From Planctomycetaceae bacterium (lineage in GTDB: Bacteria; Planctomycetota; Planctomycetia; Pirellulales; Pirellulaceae), in the NCBI GenBank assembly GCA_002726515.1, contig PBTE01000055.1:1-64000 (forward strand): 64,000 bases of DNA, in the 5' to 3' direction. The position numbers were made by a program, and so were the translations under genes. The notes beneath the pieces were generated by a model. The model was not told the DNA's origin. It ran no database searches and saw only the letters and a list, made by a program, of their open reading frames with translations. This document shows, in pieces, positions 8,777-16,079 of this stretch; positions within the stretch are counted from its first letter, which is position 1, and each line of letters opens with the position of its first letter.

Positions 8777-10219
8777 CTACTTAACAATGGCGGCGACCCA
8801 ATTGCCGTTGTCCGGCGGGCTGACGGGCACCTCGTTCCCGCCGCTGATGTTGGCTTTGTCCGCCCACTGGCCGGTGTCAACACTGATCCAGTGAAGTTTG
8901 AACGTACCCGTGGCCTGTTTGAGATCAAGATTCACCGATCCGCCGCTGGTAAAGTACACGATGTATGCTTTGCCGGGCGCGGCAGCCAGAAAGGCTTCGT
9001 TCGTTTCACGGCCAGATAAGAGATAATTTGCAGGTTCGACATCCCAGAGCTTAATCAGGGTTTCCAGCTTCCGCGCCGCTTGCAGCGATGCAACGGCCAC
9101 GTTGGAGAGGCCTAACCCGGATTCAGGTCGATGGAAACGCACCGCCGCCGCACCCCCCAGGAGGTGTCGCCAAAATCGTTCGACACCGTCCTGATTCGAA
9201 TGCCCGAACTTGTTTCCGTCAGCTCCGTAGGTCTTGACCGTGTTGATCGGCCGTGGACTCTTTTTCAAATACGAGCGTACCCATTGAAAGTTATCCCAAT
9301 GCGTCTGCCCCTGCTGGTGGTTGTTTTGAGAAACGTCAACAAAGTCGTAGCGTTCCGGATGGTCGAGCGTACGGCGGTGTCGCCTGGCTCGTAAATTCCA
9401 ATTATCCCACATCTCGGTGATACAGACCGACATGCCCACCTCTTTGGCTCGACGACGAATGTATTTTTCCCAATACGTCGCCCAATCTTCTTCACCAGAT
9501 GTTTCATTGTCAATGCAATAAAGGACGTGTCCATATTTCAGGGACAGCGAAAGCATCTTGTCGACAAACCGCTGCTGGTATCGCAAAAGGGTTTGATTGT
9601 TTTGCTGGCGAGGCGTGGTGAAGAAAAAAGGCTGTTGGTTCTGCCCTGGATGGTCGGGGTAACGCGTGGCCAAACTCGTTTGATTCTCGTTGTAGTTGAC
9701 GTTGTTGCTCGGATTGTAGGGATGCGGCGGCCAATGGTCACCCGAGTAATCGAAACGATCCCAGACCTCGATCTGCACGACGATGTTGCTCTGGTACGTG
9801 CAGCGCAACATGTTTTCAAAGCGGGTCCAATATTCTGCGTTCCAGTGGTCGAGGTTGTATTTTCCGCTCGCTAATTTTTTGAACGGATAGACCTCGAAGC
9901 CCTGGTCGCGTCGGTCACTCATCGTGTTACGAATGTAGTTGCCACCAGCCGCCTGGATTTCATCGAGATGTTGCTCCAGGTTGAAAAGTTGGAACAAGTT
10001 ATCATCCACACTGCCGCCTACCAAGAGGACCGGCTCGCCCTTGTACTGCCAGTAGAAAGGATTGGCGGGATAGGGATGAATTCGCTGGTGATCGGCCGAG
10101 TCATCCGATCGACAGGGGCTTGTGACCAGGAGTACGGCGATGCACAGTGCTACAGAAAACACAACTTGGCAGACTCGAACTTGAGAGTTCCGTTTGGTGT
10201 AACCAGTCATAAGTGGCAC
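8777..10219 (-). CDS. Secreted TIM-barrel glycoside hydrolase-like protein
   Basis: A 480-residue protein with a signal peptide (hydrophobic VVFSVALCIAVLLVTSPC, then RSDDSADHQ). Its opening, RIHPYPANPFYWQYKGEPVLLVGGS, is the typical start of planctomycete DUF4038 or cellulase-like barrel hydrolases. It is followed by a helix-rich barrel with NYIRNTMS, a strand ending in CIDNETSGEEDW (an N-E pair at the place of an acid/base Glu in clan A hydrolases), ITEMWDNW and an RFHRP strand. The C-terminal 90 residues form a small beta domain (YIVYFTSGG) like a putative collagen-binding module. Substrate and activity are not established. It is transcribed toward the dehydrogenase at 7711. Confidence 0.78.
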   Translation of the reverse strand: MPLMTGYTKRNSQVRVCQVVFSVALCIAVLLVTSPCRSDDSADHQRIHPYPANPFYWQYKGEPVLLVGGSVDDNLFQLFNLEQHLDEIQAAGGNYIRNTMSDRRDQGFEVYPFKKLASGKYNLDHWNAEYWTRFENMLRCTYQSNIVVQIEVWDRFDYSGDHWPPHPYNPSNNVNYNENQTSLATRYPDHPGQNQQPFFFTTPRQQNNQTLLRYQQRFVDKMLSLSLKYGHVLYCIDNETSGEEDWATYWEKYIRRRAKEVGMSVCITEMWDNWNLRARRHRRTLDHPERYDFVDVSQNNHQQGQTHWDNFQWVRSYLKKSPRPINTVKTYGADGNKFGHSNQDGVERFWRHLLGGAAAVRFHRPESGLGLSNVAVASLQAARKLETLIKLWDVEPANYLLSGRETNEAFLAAAPGKAYIVYFTSGGSVNLDLKQATGTFKLHWISVDTGQWADKANISGGNEVPVSPPDNGNWVAAIVK

Positions 10220-10912
10220 TCACTGTCGCACAACGCGTGGACATGCATTTCGTTTCAATGAGGAGACCGTGACATCTTTTCTGTCAGATCGTTGGAACAA
10301 CTATTTACCGCCACACCACGCCAGTGTAAAGGCTACCAGCCGCGGGCCCGCTGTCACGAAGCCAGCGGTTGTCGTCATGATAGGGGTCTCCAGCAGCTTG
10401 AGAACAAACAAGCGGGAACCGACTCGGAGCACAACGTGGCGTGGCAATTCACTCAAGAGCAAGGGTCCGTTTCCCCCCCTGCTTCGATTAGAGCCGCCAG
10501 GTTCCCGCTGACCACCCCTTTTGGAGAGGTTATTGTCTACAATCCCGGCAGGCATGGGACCCCTTGGATTTCCCTTTTCTGTGCGGCATGGCGCCTGCCT
10601 TGCACCACAACTTCAGAATACGTCGGGACTTCAAACTTTACGACCGCTACTGTACACTTGGTCGGTGTGCCACCATACGGCCCGTCAGCAGCCTCACGAA
10701 ATGGTAGTCTGCTAAACGTTGTTCTGCAGAGTTCCACCCGATGTTGAACCTTGTAAATGGTGGGTGCACATCTCTCCCCATGACTGAAATCATGAAGTGC
10801 CAAGATTTGTATTCGGATTGTCCTCAATGAATAGACCGCCCACAAATTCCGGCTAAGTGGATGCCATGCTGGAGACCGTGAACGCTATTCTCGTGCCTGA
10901 TAGGAGTGACGG
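10220..10912 (+). other. Non-coding stretch between the hydrolase and copy B
   Basis: About 690 bases with divergent genes on both sides, so it should hold promoters for both. Reading frames here are short and show no family landmark in any frame I checked. AGGAG at 10902-10906 is the ribosome binding site of the gene at 10913. I see no remnant like those found in the other gaps of this cluster. Confidence 0.5.
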
Positions 10913-12394
10913 ATGCGTAGCTGGACGAAGCTTGGCGTCACTGTTCTGCTGTTGTCGGTGACTACGAGTAGTACGGTCGATTCAACGCCGCCAAGCAGAA
11001 CAAGGACGCAGACGGAAACGTTTGATCGTGATCCGCAGTGGGACGGCCACAACAATCGTCAAACACCGCATGATCCACCGACGGTGACGCGGGATTTCGG
11101 CTATTCTCGTACGAAGCACACGGGAAATCACGCCGGCGAGATCGGAGGACGTGTCTCCGCGTCACTCAGGCCGGCGTGGTATGGAAAAGTGATCGACCAA
11201 AAGTCGCTTGATGATGCGTTGAGCGCCTCCGGAACGTTGTGTGTCCTCGACGCGCAGTCGATTACCGGCTGGCAGACATCGGCCAATATTTTCGTCGGTT
11301 GGTTCACCGCCAACGACCGTGATCTGATCTGGCGGCCGCGGAACTTCATCGGTTTTCGTCTGCAATCCTCCAACGAACCGGACGGCTGCGTGGTGGAACT
11401 GAGCTATGGCACCAGCGAATGGCAGGCGGGTGGGGCATTTGTCAACGCCGTAGGAGGCGTCCAGCAGGAGAACGTGCGCGATCTTGAGACGGACCAAATG
11501 CTGCGAATTCCACCAGACGGATCAACACATCGCTGGTCATTCCGCTACGATCCCGCGGGCGCAGGGGAGATGGTGTTTACGTTCGACGGCAACGAGACGC
11601 GGCTTAAGCTTGGCGACGAGCACCGGAAAATCGGTGCGACCTTTGACCGCTTCGGTATTTTCCCTTCGCGCATCCCCGGGCGGCACATTGTCGCCTACTT
11701 CGGCGATTTGATGATTGCTGGAAAAGCAGAGGATTTGTCCAAGGAGCCGAGTTGGGAAGGCGTCGGTAACCGCGAACGCTTCCAGGACAGCGCGCAGTAT
11801 GCCTATAACAATTTCGGATTCAGCAAGACGAGCCACGCCGGTGGAACACCGGGAGAATTGGGGGGACGATTCTTCAGCTGCGATCCGGACGAGGATCAAT
11901 TCAAGGCCTACTATGGTGCGCCGGTTGGTAAGCTCACGTTGGAAAACCGCCTGACCGCGAGCGGCAAGTTCATCGCGCGGGAACATTGCATCGATGCCAC
12001 GTTTGCTCTCGGTTGGTTCAATTCACGAAAGCAAGATTGGCCCATCGAGAATTTTGTCGGGGTCTATTTCGACAGCTACTCTAAAGAGGGACGCATTATT
12101 GAGCCGCTGTATGGCACGTCGGACGGAACCAACCAGCGTGGCGGCGGGTATGTGACCTTCGAGCCGGGCAGGCCGTATACGTGGACCCTCGATTACCAAC
12201 CTGACGGGGCCAGCGGACGTGGCGAAATCACCTTTACCATCGGTGCCCAGCGCGTGACGAAAACGCTTGATGAAGGCGAGAAAGACAGGGGCGCTCTCTT
12301 CGACCGCTTCGGAGTTTTCAATATGCAATGGGCCAACAGCAAGTGGTGTGATGTTTATCTCGATGACCTGGCGTACACCGTCAGCACCAATTGA
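10913..12394 (+). CDS. Secreted two-unit protein of an unrecognised planctomycete family (copy B)
   Basis: A 493-residue paralogue of the 5868 gene. A short signal peptide (LGVTVLLLSVTTSSTVDS) is followed by the same two units of about 220-230 residues. Unit 1 starts FDRDPQWDGHNNR, unit 2 PSWEGVGNRERF. Both carry FGY/FGFS, HAG-x-PGE-GG, SASG or TASGK, VGWF/LGWF, YGTSEW or YGTSDG, HRWSFRYDP or TWTLDYQPDG, and FDRFG near residues 243 and 463, with a final YLDDLAYT. AGGAG lies 6 bases before the ATG. Conserved WYGK and YYG patches may mark a ligand site, but that is inference and no function is known. Separate transcription is likely, as long gaps lie on both sides. Confidence 0.85.
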   Translation: MRSWTKLGVTVLLLSVTTSSTVDSTPPSRTRTQTETFDRDPQWDGHNNRQTPHDPPTVTRDFGYSRTKHTGNHAGEIGGRVSASLRPAWYGKVIDQKSLDDALSASGTLCVLDAQSITGWQTSANIFVGWFTANDRDLIWRPRNFIGFRLQSSNEPDGCVVELSYGTSEWQAGGAFVNAVGGVQQENVRDLETDQMLRIPPDGSTHRWSFRYDPAGAGEMVFTFDGNETRLKLGDEHRKIGATFDRFGIFPSRIPGRHIVAYFGDLMIAGKAEDLSKEPSWEGVGNRERFQDSAQYAYNNFGFSKTSHAGGTPGELGGRFFSCDPDEDQFKAYYGAPVGKLTLENRLTASGKFIAREHCIDATFALGWFNSRKQDWPIENFVGVYFDSYSKEGRIIEPLYGTSDGTNQRGGGYVTFEPGRPYTWTLDYQPDGASGRGEITFTIGAQRVTKTLDEGEKDRGALFDRFGVFNMQWANSKWCDVYLDDLAYTVSTN

Positions 12395-12614
12395 GCGATG
12401 CGCAACATCATCCACAACAGCCTGGATCTCTGAGGTCGCCAATACGCCTGTGGTACAATCCATTGACAGGAAAAATCGCTACGCGGCAAGTATCGCTTTG
12501 TCCAATTCGTTCACCTTGGCTGACGCGGACGCCACCAGGTGATTTGTCCCACGACGGGAAAGAGCCTCGACGCACGGGAAAAAAACTACGTATCACTCAC
12601 AAGAGGTTAACACC

Positions 12615-13619
12615 ATGCGAATGAATCTGACGGTAGTTCGGCTCATAATTCTCTTGCTTCTTGGCACTGTACGTCACGTGCACTGTCAGGACGAAGATCC
12701 CAAGTTGCAAGTGCTGCAGGGGCACGGCGGATCGGTATTGGGACTTTCGTTCACCCCCGATGGGAGGACGCTTGCCAGCTCCAGCCGTGATGACATTATT
12801 TGCATGTGGGACATGGCCACCGGAAAGCTGAAACGCAAATTGATACACCATTCCGACGACATCTACGGGCTGGAGTTTTCGCCCGATGGGAGTCTTTTGG
12901 CATCAGGCAGTGCCGATACGACCATCTGTCTGTGGGATTTCCCGTCACTGGAACTGCGCCGCACACTTAACGGTCACGAGGATATTGTGCGAACTGTGGA
13001 TTTTTCGCCCGACGGCAAAAATCTCGCCAGCGGTGGCGTGGACACGACGGTCCGTCTGTGGGACGTAGGGACGGGAAAAATGAAACGGATACTCAAGGGT
13101 CACCAGGGTCGTATCCAATCGGTTGTCTACTCGGCCGATGGCCGCTTGCTGGCCAGTGGTGGTGAAAGCGTGCGCCTGTGGAATCCAAACACGGGCATTC
13201 AGCTTGCCGTACTGGAGAATCCTGTTGGCAATTTCGAGACGATTGCATTTTCGCCTGACAGTAAGCTGCTAGCCGGCAGCTCTTCGTCCGGTCCCGTCCT
13301 TGTCTGGGACACCGTGGCCGGTAAGTTGTTACGCACGCTGGAGGGACATGTTCTGGAGGCTGATTCGGTCGATTTCAGTCCCGATGGAAAGCAACTGGCC
13401 AGCGGTAGCAAGGACAAGACCATTCGGCTGTACGACACGCGTACCTGGACGTTGCTCCAAATCTTGACGGACAATAAGGGCCGGATCGAGTCTTTGGAAT
13501 TCTCTCCAGACGGCAGAATGCTGGTGCATGGCGGTGGCGGTGGTGACACATCTATCACCCTCTGGGATCTGAAGAAGGCCCGGACTTCCAAAGGCCCCGG
13601 CCAGGTACACGAGAATTAG
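12615..13619 (+). CDS. Secreted WD40-repeat beta-propeller protein
   Basis: A 334-residue protein with a signal peptide (VVRLIILLLLGTVRHVHC, then QDEDPKL) and seven WD40-type blades, enough for one closed propeller. Blades show GH-x-x-V, FSPDG and a closing W or Y-D: LQGHGGSVLGLSFTPDG, LEFSPDGSLLASGSADTTICLWD, GHEDIVRTVDFSPDG, GHQGRIQS, then a divergent blade (NPVGNFETIAFSPDS), GHVLEADSVDFSPDG, and DNKGRIESLEFSPDG. AGAGG precedes the ATG. WD40 propellers normally bind proteins and are less common outside the cytoplasm; here export seems likely. No partner is evident, and it sits among the secreted two-unit proteins. Confidence 0.88.
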   Translation: MRMNLTVVRLIILLLLGTVRHVHCQDEDPKLQVLQGHGGSVLGLSFTPDGRTLASSSRDDIICMWDMATGKLKRKLIHHSDDIYGLEFSPDGSLLASGSADTTICLWDFPSLELRRTLNGHEDIVRTVDFSPDGKNLASGGVDTTVRLWDVGTGKMKRILKGHQGRIQSVVYSADGRLLASGGESVRLWNPNTGIQLAVLENPVGNFETIAFSPDSKLLAGSSSSGPVLVWDTVAGKLLRTLEGHVLEADSVDFSPDGKQLASGSKDKTIRLYDTRTWTLLQILTDNKGRIESLEFSPDGRMLVHGGGGGDTSITLWDLKKARTSKGPGQVHEN

Positions 13620-13639
13620 GAAGATCCCGGCTGACGGGG

Positions 13640-14141
13640 CACCAGAATCACGTCGTGGCGAAATCTCAAAATGAAGAACCTCGTAAAATCGTTCATGGGA
13701 CAGATTGGTTAAGACTCCGCTGCCCCACCCGAAGATGGCCGATCCCTTGCCCCACAAATATCCGCGCGGTCACTGCGCCGACCGATGGGGATTGGCGAAC
13801 TGGCCGATAGGCTTCCAGATTGCGCCGGAATTGCCTGACGAGGGCCGTTTCACTACAATGACCTCTCTAGTGCCCGGCAAACCGCTGCGCATCAACGTGC
13901 TGCTAGACCGTACATTCGCGGTATTGCATACAGTCGTGGCGTTGATCGAAGCCGTGGATTTCAACAGGCAGCCCCTTTCTGGCCGTACCTTTGATGATGC
14001 TATCCTGACCATTGGGAACCAGTACAATACCTTGGTGTGGATGGGAAGAATATGGATGACCCGGGTGTCGATATGGCCGATCGAGTCGTACTGCGATTTT
14101 GCCTCCGAAAGGCCAAGATCGATTGCCCGGATTTCGAATAG
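13640..14141 (+). pseudogene. C-terminal remnant of a secreted hydrolase-like protein, frameshifted
   Basis: The gap before the 14174 gene contains a broken C-terminal domain. One frame reads GRFTTMTSLVPGKPLRINV, then a broken middle, then DFNRQPLSGRTFDDA, LTIGNQYNTLVW. Near 14038 the reading shifts by one frame and continues GKNMDDPGVDMADRVVLRFCLRKAKIDCPDFE to a stop at 14139-14141. In planctomycetes this order (FTTKPL, PLRIN, plus a G-x-x-DD-A/C, W-x-G-G-x-DL, G-x-PVRLRF, DA-x-L) is the usual small beta domain closing sialidase-like and other secreted hydrolases. The catalytic part is absent and no start is seen. The family assignment is from memory of that pattern. Confidence 0.55.
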
Positions 14142-14173
14142 CGAATGGCAATTCTGAACTTTGGCGAAGAGCT

Positions 14174-15946
14174 ATGAAATTTCCAACACTCTCTTGGGTA
14201 CTTCGCGGTCTCTGGTGGATTTTTTTCATCGTCATTTGCAGTATACACACCTCCGTCGATTCACTTGCCGAATCTCCACTGGTCCAGGTCCACGAAGATT
14301 TCTCGGAAGATCCCGGCTGGGATGGTTTCCAGAACCGGATGGTTTGCCGGAATTGCCCCACAGTCGTGCAGAATTTTGGCTGGACATTGTCGACCAACGC
14401 AGGCGACGTTCCCGGTGAAATCGGTGGTCGCGTCGATAACTCGCGGGTGCAGGCCTACTATGCGATGCCGATCGGTAAATCACTGAGTTTCAATGACAAG
14501 CTGTCGGCTTCGGGGAAGTTGGCAATCAAGCACATTGGACTGCGCGGCGTGGGCTACATTGGATTCTTCAACTCCGATCGCCATACGTGGCGAGTCTGGT
14601 CGTCGATGGCCTTCCGCGTCTGGGAAGAAGACGGATTGGGTCAGATCATGTTCGATTGGATGTCGAGCGACTGGAAAGCAAGGGGTGCCGAGACGGCAAT
14701 CCTGCTCCCGGACGACGGATCGATACATTCATGGCGTTTTCAATACGATCCCGATGTTCGTGCAGACCCTGTCTGGCACGAACAGACACTAAAACAACAC
14801 ATCACCGACCGCACTGGAAACGGCCAGCCGTACGAATTGCAGGGTGAGCCTTTCATTCTCAAAAGGGTTCGCAAGGACGTTCCGTCGCTGACGCCCGCGC
14901 AACTGCGCAGCCGCCTGATCAAGCTGCGCGACCAGGGACTCATCGATTATTTCCATCGTCACGGCCAACACCGTTGGTGGAAGCGGCCGCACCCCGGGGA
15001 CGGCCACGGCCGCATCACGTTCCAGTTCGATGGCAACGTGCCTTACGTTTTTTGGATGGACAAGAAAATCCGCAATGCGCCAGCCGAGCTGAACCGGTTT
15101 GGCCTGTTCAACATCAAGCGATTTGGTGAGTGGATGGAGTTGTATTTGTCTGATTTGACCGTCAACGGCCACAAAGTAGATCTGTCACAGGACCCGCAAT
15201 GGGAGGAAAAAAATAACCGCGCGAGCTGGACCGAGCCCAACTTTCAAGCGATGAACAACTACGGCTGGGGCCAGACGAATTGGGCTGGCCAGGCTCCGGG
15301 AGAAATCGGGGGGTTGTTTTGGCGCACCGAACCCGAGGATCCACACTTCTCGTATTATGGCGATGACATTGGCGAGCTTTCGCTCGAGGATCCCATTTCC
15401 TTTCGCGGTAGCATTTACTTCGATACGGGCATGACCGATGCCGCTGCCTATTTCGGATACTTTAACTCCAAGGAGCAGGTGAAGATTCTAACTAAAGGTG
15501 ATCCTGACGCAGGTTACCCCCGCAGGAGCATGCTGGGCATTGCTATCAGCGATTCGAGCGCCGTGGGTTACTACTTCGTCGGGTTGCTGAGGGCAAATAA
15601 CGACGATTCGACACGTTATCAGGGGAAGGTGTTTACGCCGAATCGGCAACGGCGACGTTTCACGTTTCGTTATGATCCTGAGGCCAATAGCGGCGTCGGG
15701 CGTGTCACGTACACGCTGGACGATGAAACGTTTGTTGTCAACGTCACGCCAGAGCAGCGTGCGGCCGGTGCGACGTTCGACCGCTTCGGTTTTGCAAACG
15801 TCCGCAGTGGCGGTCACTCCGTCGAGTTCTATCTTGACGACTTGACCTATACGGCGCGCCGCCAGAAGGGCGTTCGGCCCAGGCGATTCAAACAGAAAGT
15901 CATTGAGGTTGAATATCCTCATCAGCATGGTGGCCGAAGGTATTGA
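14174..15946 (+). CDS. Secreted two-unit protein of an unrecognised family, long variant (copy C)
   Basis: A 590-residue paralogue of the 5868 and 10913 genes. I start at ATG 14174, which puts the hydrophobic signal (RGLWWIFFIVICSIHTS) at the N-terminus; an upstream ATG at 14099 would add 25 residues that overlap the preceding remnant. Unit 1 begins LVQVHEDFSEDPGWDGFQNR and unit 2 DPQWEEKNNR, each with the AGD/AGQ-x-PGEIGG, YYAM or YYGDD, SASGK, IGFFNS or FGYFNS, and NRFG or FDRFG landmarks. It is longer than its relatives because unit 1 holds an insert of about 80 residues (roughly 195-275) with two charged helices, including SLTPAQLRSRLIKLRD, placed before the GHGRITFQFDG strand. It ends in a basic tail. 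Confidence 0.85.
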   Translation: MKFPTLSWVLRGLWWIFFIVICSIHTSVDSLAESPLVQVHEDFSEDPGWDGFQNRMVCRNCPTVVQNFGWTLSTNAGDVPGEIGGRVDNSRVQAYYAMPIGKSLSFNDKLSASGKLAIKHIGLRGVGYIGFFNSDRHTWRVWSSMAFRVWEEDGLGQIMFDWMSSDWKARGAETAILLPDDGSIHSWRFQYDPDVRADPVWHEQTLKQHITDRTGNGQPYELQGEPFILKRVRKDVPSLTPAQLRSRLIKLRDQGLIDYFHRHGQHRWWKRPHPGDGHGRITFQFDGNVPYVFWMDKKIRNAPAELNRFGLFNIKRFGEWMELYLSDLTVNGHKVDLSQDPQWEEKNNRASWTEPNFQAMNNYGWGQTNWAGQAPGEIGGLFWRTEPEDPHFSYYGDDIGELSLEDPISFRGSIYFDTGMTDAAAYFGYFNSKEQVKILTKGDPDAGYPRRSMLGIAISDSSAVGYYFVGLLRANNDDSTRYQGKVFTPNRQRRRFTFRYDPEANSGVGRVTYTLDDETFVVNVTPEQRAAGATFDRFGFANVRSGGHSVEFYLDDLTYTARRQKGVRPRRFKQKVIEVEYPHQHGGRRY

Positions 15947-16079
15947 ACGAATGACCGTACCCATGTCATGACGACAAAATCAGCGCGTGAAGACCGCACA
16001 TACGGCGACGTTCACATTCACGACCAACGGCACGTGGCGACGTCACCGTTCCTGTTTCGGACGTCCCGCCTTCTTCTTG

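Noticed and set aside
15973-16079. Short plus-strand similarity to DUF1080 (TYGDVHIH)
   Set aside because: Only about 15 residues resemble the family and the frame overlaps the end of the FG-GAP gene on the other strand; too little to call a remnant.
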